From Bacillota bacterium (GTDB lineage Bacteria > Bacillota > Clostridia > DSM-8532): a stretch of DNA of 12,339 nt. The DNA lies in the NCBI GenBank assembly GCA_023410885.1, contig JAEYPI010000213.1:1-12339 (forward strand), in the 5' to 3' direction. Under the pieces are notes generated by a model. That model saw nothing but the letters and a program-made list of their open reading frames with translations. It did no database searches and was not told the origin of the DNA. Positions 1 to 6,186 of the stretch are shown here, one piece after another. The position numbers and the translations under genes are program-made. The stretch's first letter is position 1. Every line of letters starts with the position of its first letter.

Positions 1-1
1 G

Positions 2-241
2 ATTATCGATGATGTTAGCAGCACCACTCTGGTTGCAGCATCCTCTTTGGATGAGGCTCTCAAGGGAAAGCTTGACTATTCGGGTAATAAAGCAGCTGCT
101 AAAGAAGTAGGCAAGCTCATTGGTACCAAAGCCATTGAAAAGGGTATTAAACAGGTAGTATTCGACAGAGGCGGCTACCTTTATCACGGAAGGATCAAGG
201 AACTCGCAGACGGCGCAAGAGAAGCCGGCCTCGAATTCTGA
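2..241 (+). CDS. rplR: 50S ribosomal protein L18, C-terminal part (5' end outside window)
   Basis: This is the last 79 residues of L18, a large-subunit protein that binds 5S rRNA together with L5 and joins it to the central protuberance. The frame is open from base 2, and base 1 is the end of the previous codon. It reads IIDDVSSTTLVAASSLDEA, then GKLIGTKAIEKGIKQVVFDRGG, YLYHGRIKELADGAREAGL and a stop at 239-241. The FDRGGYLYHGR segment and the closing ADGAREAGLEF are the family's hallmark C-terminus. The next gene is rpsE after 31 bases, the usual spc-operon order (L18-S5-L30-L15-SecY). Identification is secure; only the N-terminal third is missing because of the window edge. Confidence 0.97.
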   Translation: MIDDVSSTTLVAASSLDEALKGKLDYSGNKAAAKEVGKLIGTKAIEKGIKQVVFDRGGYLYHGRIKELADGAREAGLEF

Positions 242-272
242 TCAAGGTTTAAAGTAGAAGGAGGGGAACAAA

Positions 273-773
273 TTGCAGAAAATTGATCCAAGTACGCTGG
301 ACCTAAAAGAAAAGGTAGTCAATATCGGCCGTGTTACCAAGGTTGTTAAGGGCGGTAGAAACTTCAGATTCAACGCTCTTGTCGTTGTTGGTGATGAAAA
401 CGGATATGTGGGTGTTGGCAGCGGTAAAGCCACAGAAATCCCGGATGCCATCCGTAAAGGAATCGAAGATGCGAAAAAGAACCTCATTTTCATTCCAAAG
501 GTAGGCACCTCCATTCCGCATGATACCTTGGGTATTTACGGTGCGGGCAAGGTTTTATTGAAACCGGCTAAGGAAGGTACCGGCGTTATTGCTGGCGGTC
601 CTGTTAGAGCGGTTCTTGAGCTTGCAGGTATTCATGATATTTATACAAAATCCTTAGGTTCAAACAATCCTACCAATATGGTGCGCGCCACCATTGAGGG
701 TCTTTCACAGTTAAAGACTGTGGAGATGATTGCAAAACTTAGAGGAAAGAGCGTTGAAGAAATCCTTGGATAG
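273..773 (+). CDS. rpsE: 30S ribosomal protein S5
   Basis: S5 is a small-subunit protein near the decoding centre and mRNA entry. It takes part in decoding accuracy and, with S4 and S3, in mRNA unwinding. The product is 166 residues, the normal length. The N-terminal double-stranded-RNA-binding-like half (about residues 10-75) contains EKVVNIGRVTKVVKGGRNFR and FNALVVVGDENGYVGVG. The C-terminal half (about 85-155) contains PHDTLGIYGAGKVLLKPA and GTGVIAGGPVRAVLELAG. I chose the TTG at 273 because a strong AGGAGGGG (258-265) lies 7 bases upstream and the N-terminus then matches the family; no better ATG is near. Its stop codon overlaps the ribosome binding site of rpmD, so the two are probably translated together. 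Confidence 0.98.
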   Translation: MQKIDPSTLDLKEKVVNIGRVTKVVKGGRNFRFNALVVVGDENGYVGVGSGKATEIPDAIRKGIEDAKKNLIFIPKVGTSIPHDTLGIYGAGKVLLKPAKEGTGVIAGGPVRAVLELAGIHDIYTKSLGSNNPTNMVRATIEGLSQLKTVEMIAKLRGKSVEEILG

Positions 774-785
774 GAGGTAGCTTTC

Positions 786-965
786 ATGGGCAATTTGAGA
801 ATTACTCTGAAAAAGAGTACAATAAAATGCAAACAAGATCAGAAGGCTACAGTAGCCGCTCTCGGTCTTCGTAAAATCGGGCAGTCTGTTGAACAAAAGG
901 ACAACGCCCAAATTCGTGGTATGATTCAAAAAGTATCACACCTTTTACAGGTTGAAGAAATTTAA
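786..965 (+). CDS. rpmD: 50S ribosomal protein L30
   Basis: This is a 59-residue large-subunit protein in a ferredoxin-like fold. It starts MGNLRITLKKSTIKCKQDQK, continues with the family motif TVAALGLRKIGQSVE and ends MIQKVSHLLQVEEI. GLRKIGQSVEQKDNAQIRGM corresponds to the usual GLRKINQTV-D-N-IRGM core, which makes the assignment firm. The Shine-Dalgarno GGAGGTAG (773-780) overlaps the rpsE stop codon. The stop at 963-965 runs into the AAAGGAGGTG of rplO. The length is normal for the short bacterial form. Confidence 0.96.
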   Translation: MGNLRITLKKSTIKCKQDQKATVAALGLRKIGQSVEQKDNAQIRGMIQKVSHLLQVEEI

Positions 966-973
966 AGGAGGTG
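964..973 (+). promoter_or_regulatory. Ribosome binding site of rplO (decides its start)
   Basis: AAAGGAGGTG lies here, overlapping the rpmD stop. It sits 8 bases (counted from AGGAGG) before the GTG at 980. A second in-frame GTG at 971 lies inside this site and so cannot be the start it serves. Confidence 0.85.
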
Positions 974-979
974 CAACCA

Positions 980-1420
980 GTGAACTTATTCGAATTGAAA
1001 CCTGGAGCACCCAAAAAGGCTCCAAAGCGTAAAGGCAGAGGCCATGGATCCGGAAACGGAAAAACTGCAGGCAAGGGTCATAAGGGTCAAAACGCCAGAG
1101 CAGGCGGTGGCGTAAGAGTCGGCTTTGAAGGCGGACAAATGCCCCTTTTCAGACGTATTCCCAAGAGAGGATTTAACAATTTCGAATTCAGAAAAGTATA
1201 TTCGGAAGTTAATCTATCCGACCTTGAGATGTTTGAAAATGGTACAGAGGTAACAGCTGAGCTTTTAAAAGAAGCCGGTGTTATCAGAAAAATTAATGAT
1301 GGAGTAGTAGTTCTCGGAAACGGCAACTTGACTAAAAAGCTTACAGTTAAGGCGTCAAGATTTACAAAATCAGCTTCCGAGAAGATCGAAGCTTTGGGAG
1401 GAAAGGCTGAGGTGATCTAA
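980..1420 (+). CDS. rplO: 50S ribosomal protein L15
   Basis: L15 is a late-assembly protein of the large subunit with a long basic N-terminal extension into 23S rRNA. The product is 146 residues from GTG 980. It opens (V)NLFELKPGAPKKAPKRKGRG, then GHGSGNGKTAGKGHKGQNAR and GGVRVGFEGGQMPLFRRIPK; the basic Gly-rich region and FEGGQ-PL-RR-PKRGF are diagnostic. The C-terminal globular part includes NLSDLEMFENGTEVTAELL and ends ASEKIEALGGKAEVI. An upstream in-frame GTG at 971 would add three residues but lies within the Shine-Dalgarno sequence. Only one base separates its stop from the secY ATG, so coupled translation is likely. Confidence 0.96.
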   Translation: MNLFELKPGAPKKAPKRKGRGHGSGNGKTAGKGHKGQNARAGGGVRVGFEGGQMPLFRRIPKRGFNNFEFRKVYSEVNLSDLEMFENGTEVTAELLKEAGVIRKINDGVVVLGNGNLTKKLTVKASRFTKSASEKIEALGGKAEVI

Positions 1421-1421
1421 G

Positions 1422-2714
1422 ATGGAGAGTGTTATCGCCCCACTTAAAAGTGCCTGGAAGATCGCCGATTTGAGGAAGAAGCTTATCGCTACTTTTCTTC
1501 TTCTGTTGGTGTATCGTGTTGGTGTCTATATTCCTGTTCCTGGACTGGACGCCAGTGCTCTTGCACAAATGATAGGTAACCAAGGTGGTCTCTTCGGTTT
1601 TATGGATATCATCGGCGGTGGTGCCTTTACCAATGCGAGTATCTTTGCTATGTCGATAACGCCCTACATCAATGCTTCCATTATCATGCAGCTTCTCACC
1701 ATCGCTATCCCTGCTCTTGAAAAGATGCAGAAGGAAGGCGAAGAAGGAAGAAAGAAACTCGCCGAGTGGATTCGCTACGGAACTGTTATTTTAGGTTTTG
1801 TTGAAGCAACCTTTATGTATATTGGCTTTAAAAATGCCATATCAAATCGCGGCGTTTTCTCTTATCTGACCATCACATTGGCGCTTACAGCTGGTACAGC
1901 CTTCATTATGTGGCTGGGCGAGCAAATGAATGAGTATGGTATTGGAAACGGTATATCACTCATCATCTTCGTCAACATTATTTCAAGAGGGCCGGTCGCC
2001 TTTAATGCTCTGCTTAACATCATCAAAGGTTATGCTCAGGATGGCCAGCTTGCAGTCGGTGTACTAATTGTTTTGGCTATAGTGCTGGTATTTACAGCGG
2101 TCGTTGTCTTCGTTATCTTTGTAACCCAGGCAGAACGCCGTATTCCGGTTCAATACGCCAAGCGTGTGGTGGGGCGTAAAATGTATGGCGGGCAGAGTAC
2201 TCATGTTCCTATTAAGGTGAATACGGCTGGTGTTGTGCCTATTATCTTTGCCATGTCGATTCTGTCCTTTTTCCCGACCATTATCGGACTTTTATGGCCT
2301 AGTACCACAAACAAGTTCCTTTTAGCCCTAGCCAATTTTAGTAGTAATCCTCTCTATATGGTGGTTATGGCTCTGTTGGTACTCTTCTTCACCTTTTTCT
2401 ATACCATTATGGTATTTAATCCGGTGGAGCTTGCTAACAATATCCGAAAGAATGGTGGATTTGTCCCTGGCATCCGTCCCGGGAAGCCCACCAGTGATTA
2501 CATTACAAAAGTACTTAACCGCATCACTTGGTTCGGCGCGTTCTTCCTTGCTCTTGTCACCGTATTTCCAAGCTTGTTGGAGCTTATTACCGGTGTTACG
2601 GGTATGTGGTTCGGCGGAACGTCACTCCTCATCATGGTTGGTACGGCACTGGAAACTGCTAAACAGATTGAATCCCAGTTAATGATGAGACACTATAAAG
2701 GTTTCCTGGAATAA
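1422..2714 (+). CDS. secY: Protein translocase subunit SecY
   Basis: SecY is the ten-helix channel subunit of the SecYEG translocon in the cytoplasmic membrane. It exports proteins threaded by SecA and inserts membrane proteins from ribosomes. The product is 430 residues, the usual length. The first helix (about 20-40) includes LIATFLLLLVYRVGVYIPVP. The plug and second helix (about 55-92) include GLFGFMDIIGGGAFTNASIF and MSITPYINASIIMQLL. Cytosolic loop C5 carries the QAERRIPVQYAKR motif that contacts SecA and ribosomes. Near the end are GGFVPGIRPGKPT and the final ETAKQIESQLMMRHYKGF. GAGGTGAT (1409-1416) within the end of rplO is the ribosome binding site. It is the last gene of the spc block before a terminator-like hairpin. 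Confidence 0.98.
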   Translation: MESVIAPLKSAWKIADLRKKLIATFLLLLVYRVGVYIPVPGLDASALAQMIGNQGGLFGFMDIIGGGAFTNASIFAMSITPYINASIIMQLLTIAIPALEKMQKEGEEGRKKLAEWIRYGTVILGFVEATFMYIGFKNAISNRGVFSYLTITLALTAGTAFIMWLGEQMNEYGIGNGISLIIFVNIISRGPVAFNALLNIIKGYAQDGQLAVGVLIVLAIVLVFTAVVVFVIFVTQAERRIPVQYAKRVVGRKMYGGQSTHVPIKVNTAGVVPIIFAMSILSFFPTIIGLLWPSTTNKFLLALANFSSNPLYMVVMALLVLFFTFFYTIMVFNPVELANNIRKNGGFVPGIRPGKPTSDYITKVLNRITWFGAFFLALVTVFPSLLELITGVTGMWFGGTSLLIMVGTALETAKQIESQLMMRHYKGFLE

Positions 2715-2736
2715 AAGACTTAATCTTGCGGTATAT

Positions 2737-2767
2737 AAAAGCGGATGAGCTTGCACCATCCGCTTTT
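2737..2767 (+). terminator. Terminator-like hairpin between secY and adk
   Basis: A perfect 11-bp stem AAAAGCGGATG (2737-2747) pairs with CATCCGCTTTT (2757-2767) around a 9-base loop. The A-run on the left and T-run on the right are the pattern of an intrinsic terminator. The T-run is only four bases and is followed by CGTACC, so termination may be partial. It lies 22 bases after the secY stop and probably trims spc-operon readthrough into adk. Confidence 0.6.
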
Positions 2768-2782
2768 CGTACCGTGATAATA

Positions 2783-2813
2783 CTGTACTCTCACCTCAAA
2801 AATGAGTGTACAG
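2783..2813. repeat. Inverted repeat upstream of adk
   Basis: CTGTACTCTCA (2783-2793) and TGAGTGTACAG (2803-2813) form an 11-position dyad with one mismatch and a 9-base spacer, CCTCAAAAA. It sits 29 bases before the adk start. It could be an RNA hairpin in the adk leader or a protein-binding site. A poor candidate promoter lies next to it: TTGCAC at 2751-2756 and GATAAT at 2776-2781, with an unfavourable 19-base spacer. No T-run follows, so I do not call it a terminator. Confidence 0.5.
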
Positions 2814-2842
2814 ATCGCTTATCTTAAAAAGGTTGTGACTAG

Positions 2843-3487
2843 ATGAAGATGATATTATTAGGGCCTCCTGGAGCAGGCAAAGGCACTCAAGCTGCTAATC
2901 TGTCTGTAGCGCTTAAAATACCGCACATTTCGACCGGCGATATTTTTAGAGCGAATATAAAGGAAGGCACAGCTTTGGGTTTATTGGCAAAAAGTTTTAT
3001 TGATGCCGGAAAGCTAGTCCCTGATGATGTTACGATTAGCATTGTAGAGAATAGACTTGATGCTGATGATTGTAGATCAGGCTTTATTATGGATGGGTTT
3101 CCAAGAACCATTCCACAGGCGCAGATGTTTGACACCATGCTTCAGAAACGCAATACAGGTGTAGAGCTGGTTGTTAACATCAAAGTTCCGGATTCTGCCA
3201 TTATAAAAAGAATGGGAGGACGGAGGATGTGCTCCTGTGGGCGAACTTATCACATTTTAAATAATCCGCCTAAAAAAGAAGGAATTTGTGATTATTGCGG
3301 GAATAACCTTTACATCAGAGATGATGACAAGGAAGAAACCGTTCGAGAAAGGCTAAAGACATACCACAAACAAACAAGTCCTCTGATCGAATATTATGAG
3401 CGCAAAGGACTTATTCTGAACATTGATGGTATGAAACCTATAGATGAGACAACGCAGGAAATTCTAGAGGGTTTGGAAAGAGAGTAA
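2843..3487 (+). CDS. adk: Adenylate kinase, long zinc-binding type
   Basis: The enzyme catalyses ATP + AMP = 2 ADP in the cytoplasm and balances adenine nucleotides. The product is 214 residues, typical of the long bacterial form. The P-loop GPPGAGKGT is at residues 7-15. The AMP-binding region has STGD (30-33) and the DGFPRT motif at 84-89. The LID (about 122-160) begins GGRRMCSCGRTYH and carries Cys130, Cys132, Cys149 and Cys152. These match the four zinc cysteines of Gram-positive enzymes, but the first pair is CxC, not the usual CxxC. The closing segment includes ETVRERLKTYHKQTSPLIEY. The ribosome binding site is weak (AAAAAGG at 2826-2832). map follows after 13 bases, a conserved pairing. 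Confidence 0.97.
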   Translation: MKMILLGPPGAGKGTQAANLSVALKIPHISTGDIFRANIKEGTALGLLAKSFIDAGKLVPDDVTISIVENRLDADDCRSGFIMDGFPRTIPQAQMFDTMLQKRNTGVELVVNIKVPDSAIIKRMGGRRMCSCGRTYHILNNPPKKEGICDYCGNNLYIRDDDKEETVRERLKTYHKQTSPLIEYYERKGLILNIDGMKPIDETTQEILEGLERE

Positions 3488-3500
3488 TTGAGGCAGTATA

Positions 3501-4268
3501 ATGATATTCATTAAATCGCAGCGAGAACTGGATAAAATGAGAAAGGCCGGAGAGGTTGTGGCGTTGGTCCATCAGAAGCTTTCTGAGATTATCGCGCCCG
3601 GAATAACCACAAAGGAACTCGATAAAACCGCTGAGGCTATTATACGGAAGGCAGGTGCTATTCCTTCCTTTAAAGGTGTTCCCTGTGCCTATGGTGGTAT
3701 TGATTTCCCCGGTTCAATCTGTGCCTCAATCAACAGTGTTGTTATACATGGTATTCCAAACGGTACGATACTCCGTGAAGGAGACATTATCAGTGTAGAT
3801 GTCGGTGCGATTTTAGATGGCTTTCATGGTGATGCAGCCAGGACTTTTCCTGTAGGTAAGATATCAGAAGAGGCCAGAGAACTTATTCTTCATACTGAGG
3901 AAGCTTTTAATCGAGGGATGTCTAACGCTATAGAGGGTAATCATATACGAGATATTTCCGTTGCCATACAAGACTATATTGAAAAAAAAGGCTATACGGT
4001 AGTACGTGATTTTGTAGGGCACGGTATCGGAACCGAGATGCATGAGGAACCCCAGATTCCCAATTATGTTACGCGGGAAAAAGGCGTAAGGCTCAGCAAT
4101 GGAATGACTTTAGCCATTGAACCCATGGTCAATATAGGGACATGGCGAGTAAAGGTATTGGATGATAAGTGGACTGTTGTTACTGCGGATGGTAAGCTGT
4201 CTGCCCATCACGAAAATACACTGGCGGTAATGCCAAACGGTCCGGAAATATTGACCAAACTATATTAA
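3501..4268 (+). CDS. map: Type I methionine aminopeptidase
   Basis: The enzyme removes the initiator methionine from nascent proteins at the ribosome, using two divalent metal ions. The product is 255 residues with no N-terminal zinc-finger extension. The five metal ligands are all present: Asp100 in ISVDVGAILDGFHGDAA, Asp111 in the same stretch, His174 in FVGHGIGTEMHEEP, Glu207 in LAIEPMVN and Glu238 in SAHHENTLAV. The active-site histidine His83 is in VVIHGIPNG. The spacing of the metal ligands matches the Escherichia coli enzyme. GAGG at 3490-3493 is the ribosome binding site, and adk ends 13 bases upstream, so the two are co-transcribed. No promoter is visible between them. Confidence 0.97.
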   Translation: MIFIKSQRELDKMRKAGEVVALVHQKLSEIIAPGITTKELDKTAEAIIRKAGAIPSFKGVPCAYGGIDFPGSICASINSVVIHGIPNGTILREGDIISVDVGAILDGFHGDAARTFPVGKISEEARELILHTEEAFNRGMSNAIEGNHIRDISVAIQDYIEKKGYTVVRDFVGHGIGTEMHEEPQIPNYVTREKGVRLSNGMTLAIEPMVNIGTWRVKVLDDKWTVVTADGKLSAHHENTLAVMPNGPEILTKLY

Positions 4269-4292
4269 TTTTCACGAAAAAAGTTAAGAATC

Positions 4293-4321
4293 TTGAAAAA
4301 GAGATAACTTTGTTATAAAAT
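4293..4321 (+). promoter_or_regulatory. Probable sigma-A promoter for the KOW-infA-rpmJ group
   Basis: TTGAAA (4293-4298) and TAAAAT (4316-4321) are separated by 17 bases, and the region is A+T rich. Transcription would begin near 4328, leaving a leader of about 120 bases before the KOW-domain gene. It is assigned by pattern only. Confidence 0.5.
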
Positions 4322-4446
4322 ATATACTTGGCGCGGTTGAAGCCTTTGCTTTTTTATGTAGCAAGTATAGCAGAACATAGTAAATATAAGGGCTTACACC
4401 CTTTATACTATAAATTAGGATTGATGAGCAAAAAGGGGAAAGATAC
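4322..4446 (+). other. Untranslated leader with small dyads before the KOW-domain gene
   Basis: ATACTTG (4324-4330) is repeated inverted as CAAGTAT (4362-4368). A second hairpin pairs TATAAGGG (4385-4392) with CCCTTTATA (4399-4407) around CTTACA, with one bulged T. No T-run follows either. These may shape the leader RNA. I recognise no riboswitch class. Confidence 0.35.
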
Positions 4447-4743
4447 TTGGATACCATCTTAGGCCGTTATGTATGGTCAAGTGCAGGCCGTGACAAAGAT
4501 CAATTATTTATCATCATTGATATTATTGATGATTATCATGTTCTTCTGGCAGATGGTAACTTACGACGTGTTGATAACCCTAAGAAGAAGAAACTAAAAC
4601 ACCTTAAAGTTACCAACAAGATAGCCGAAGAGATATCACAGACAGTAAGACTGAAGAAACGGCTTACAGATGCAGATCTTCAGAAAGCTGTTCAAAGATA
4701 TAACAATGAACTTACATCAAGTAAAGGGAGCGAGGAGGTATAG
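4447..4743 (+). CDS. KOW-domain RNA-binding protein, L14e-like
   Basis: This 98-residue basic protein has an N-terminal KOW-type domain (about residues 4-55): ILGRYVWSSAGRDKDQLFII, then DDYHVLLADGNLRRVDNPKK and KKLKHLKVTNK. The pattern G-V-S-AGRD, LLADG--R-V--PK-K--KHL is that of the archaeal/eukaryotic ribosomal protein L14e family and its Firmicute relatives. The charged C-terminal tail (56-98) is predicted mostly helical. In Clostridia such a gene commonly lies between map and infA, as here, which suggests a ribosome- or RNA-linked role; the exact function is not established. The start is TTG 4447, preceded by AAAAGGGG (4431-4438). Its last codons (GAGGAGGTATAG) contain the ribosome binding site of infA, 3 bases away, indicating coupled translation. 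Confidence 0.88.
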   Translation: MDTILGRYVWSSAGRDKDQLFIIIDIIDDYHVLLADGNLRRVDNPKKKKLKHLKVTNKIAEEISQTVRLKKRLTDADLQKAVQRYNNELTSSKGSEEV

Positions 4744-4746
4744 AAT

Positions 4747-4965
4747 TTGTCAAAGGAAGATGTCATTGAACTAGAGGGAACCGTGCTAGAATCTCTTCCT
4801 AATGCGAATTTCAAGGTTCAACTCGAAAACGGACATGTCATTCTCGCCCATATTTCGGGTAAGCTCAGAATGAACTATATTCGTATCCTTCCCGGCGATA
4901 AGGTAACCGTAGAGATGTCAACTTATGATCTTTCTCGCGGGCGAATCACTTGGAGAGGCAAATAG
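4747..4965 (+). CDS. infA: Translation initiation factor IF-1
   Basis: IF-1 is a single OB-fold protein that binds the A site of the 30S subunit and helps IF-2 and IF-3 during initiation. The 72-residue product is of standard length. It reads SKEDVIELEGTVLESLPNAN, then FKVQLENGHVILAHISGKLR, MNYIRILPGDKVTVEMSTYD and LSRGRITWRGK. The NAxFKVxLENGHxILAHISGKxRxxYIRILPGDKV signature, seen here in pieces, is unmistakable. The usual end RITYRYK/R is RITWRGK here. The start is TTG at 4747, 7 bases after GGAGGT (4734-4739), which lies within the end of the preceding gene. Confidence 0.97.
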   Translation: MSKEDVIELEGTVLESLPNANFKVQLENGHVILAHISGKLRMNYIRILPGDKVTVEMSTYDLSRGRITWRGK

Positions 4966-4995
4966 TAGCCATAAAGGACAGGAGGGTCAACAAAA

Positions 4996-5109
4996 ATGAA
5001 GGTAAAGCCATCAGTTAAGAAAATTTGCGAAAAATGCAAGATCATCCGCAGAAAAGGCCGTGTTATGGTTATCTGCATGAACCCTAAGCACAAGCAAAGA
5101 CAGGGTTAA
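4996..5109 (+). CDS. rpmJ: 50S ribosomal protein L36, zinc-binding form
   Basis: This 37-residue protein is the smallest of the large subunit: MKVKPSVKKICEKCKIIRRK, then GRVMVICMNPKHKQRQG. Cys11, Cys14, Cys27 and His32 form the CCCH zinc site of the primary (C+) type, so no zinc-free paralogue is implied here. GGAGGG (4981-4986) lies 9 bases before the ATG. infA ends 30 bases upstream. Downstream, a 272-base gap separates it from rpsM, much wider than the other gaps in this cluster, so it is probably the last gene of its transcription unit or is followed by an attenuator. Confidence 0.97.
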   Translation: MKVKPSVKKICEKCKIIRRKGRVMVICMNPKHKQRQG

Positions 5110-5381
5110 AATAGAGGTGCATGGACTATAATTAAAAAGGCACCATAAGACTCAGCCTATAGGCAGCCGGCAGACCTGTAAACCTGCCGGTTGCATAAAA
5201 ATAGGTCGAGTAATATTTTAAACTCCTAGAGGAAATGTCCCATGTTTCGCTTTAACGATTTCTACAAGCGGCTGGTCTGATAACATAATGTTTGAGGGCA
5301 TTTGTAGAGATTTTTAAATAGAAGATAACAATCATTACAAATTAAACAGGTTACACAAGTACCAATCGGAGGTGTAGTAAT
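5110..5381 (+). promoter_or_regulatory. Structured non-coding region upstream of the alpha operon (candidate leader)
   Basis: No gene is seen here. It holds the palindrome GCCTATAGGC (5155-5164), then a stem GCAGCCGGCAG (5163-5173) with CTGCCGGTTGC (5184-5194): 11 pairs with one G-U and a 10-base loop. Further on, ATTTCTACAA (5258-5267) pairs with TTGTAGAGAT (5302-5311) for 10 pairs, one of them G-U. The 34-base loop contains AACATAATGTT, and TTTTT follows (5311-5315). The last structure resembles an attenuator or terminator 67 bases before rpsM. The gene downstream is the S13-S11-S4-alpha-L17 operon, which in gammaproteobacteria is controlled by S4 binding a leader. By analogy this could be an S4-responsive leader, but I recognise no known leader consensus. 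Confidence 0.45.
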
Positions 5382-5750
5382 TTGGCTCGTATTGCAGGTG
5401 TTGACTTGCCGAGAGAAAAAAGAGTAGAAATCGGCCTTACGTATATCTTCGGGATAGGAAGAACCCGGTCAAATGAAATTTTGACAAAAACGGGTATCAA
5501 CCCCGATACACGCGTACGTGATCTTACAGATGATGAGATCGCAAAGCTCCGTGACATAATTGAAAAGGTATACACAGTAGAAGGCGACCTCAGAAGAGAG
5601 ATTGCACTTAACATAAAACGCCTTATTGAAGTAAGGTGTTATCGTGGTATACGGCATAGGATGGGATTACCGGTTCGTGGTCAGAGAACAAAGACCAATG
5701 CAAGAACTCGTAAAGGACCCAGAAAGACTATTGCCAACAAGAAGAAGTAA
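5382..5750 (+). CDS. rpsM: 30S ribosomal protein S13
   Basis: S13 lies in the head of the small subunit and bridges to 5S rRNA/L5 and the P-site tRNA. The product is 122 residues, normal length. It begins ARIAGVDLPREKRVEIGLTY, carries IFGIGRTRSNEIL (helix-two-turn-helix region) and GLPVRGQRTKTNARTRKGPR near the basic C-terminal tail. The start is TTG 5382, with GGAGGTG (5368-5374) 7 bases upstream; Ala-Arg-Ile directly after it matches the family. It is the first gene of the alpha operon; rpsK follows 20 bases on. Confidence 0.98.
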   Translation: MARIAGVDLPREKRVEIGLTYIFGIGRTRSNEILTKTGINPDTRVRDLTDDEIAKLRDIIEKVYTVEGDLRREIALNIKRLIEVRCYRGIRHRMGLPVRGQRTKTNARTRKGPRKTIANKKK

Positions 5751-5770
5751 TCGGGAGGTCGATCGATAAA

Positions 5771-6169
5771 ATGGCAGCAGGTAAAGTTGTTAGAAGATCA
5801 AGGAAGAAGAAGGAAAAAAAGAATATAGAACGTGGCGCAGCCCATATCCGGTCTTCCTTTAACAATACCATAGTGACCATAACCGACGTCCAGGGCAACG
5901 CCCTCTCATGGGCAAGTTCAGGTGGACTTGGCTTCAGAGGCTCCAGAAAGAGCACTCCTTATGCTGCTCAGCAGGCTGCTGAAACAGCTGCTAAGGCTGC
6001 TATGGAGCATGGGCTTAAGACCGTGTCGGTTTACGTCAAAGGACCGGGAGCGGGCCGTGAGGCCGCAATCCGCGCACTCCAGGCGGCTGGACTGGAGGTT
6101 AATCTGATTAAGGATGTAACCCCTATTCCGCACAACGGTTGCAGACCGCCTAAGAGAAGAAGAGTTTAA
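5771..6169 (+). CDS. rpsK: 30S ribosomal protein S11
   Basis: S11 sits on the platform of the small subunit near the mRNA exit and the E site. The product is 132 residues. After a Lys/Arg-rich N-terminus (VVRRSRKKKEKKNIERGAAH) come SFNNTIVTITDVQGNALSWA, SSGGLGFRGSRKSTPYAAQQ and the C-terminal KDVTPIPHNGCRPPKRRRV; all are family hallmarks. GGAGGT (5754-5759) lies 11 bases before the ATG, a slightly long spacing. rpsM ends 20 bases upstream and rpsD starts 17 bases downstream. Confidence 0.98.
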   Translation: MAAGKVVRRSRKKKEKKNIERGAAHIRSSFNNTIVTITDVQGNALSWASSGGLGFRGSRKSTPYAAQQAAETAAKAAMEHGLKTVSVYVKGPGAGREAAIRALQAAGLEVNLIKDVTPIPHNGCRPPKRRRV

Positions 6170-6186
6170 TGGAGGTGTAAGGATCA

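Noticed and set aside
971..979. GTG 971 as the start of rplO
   Set aside because: The codon is part of the AGGAGGTG Shine-Dalgarno sequence; GTG 980 has correct spacing and gives the family N-terminus.
2431..2682. An 83-codon + strand frame inside secY
   Set aside because: It overlaps the well-supported C-terminal SecY sequence and has no ribosome binding site or family resemblance.
5292..5320. A promoter for rpsM (TTGAGG with TAAATA or TTAAAT)
   Set aside because: The -10 match is poor and overlaps the T-run of the hairpin at 5258-5315; not strong enough to annotate.
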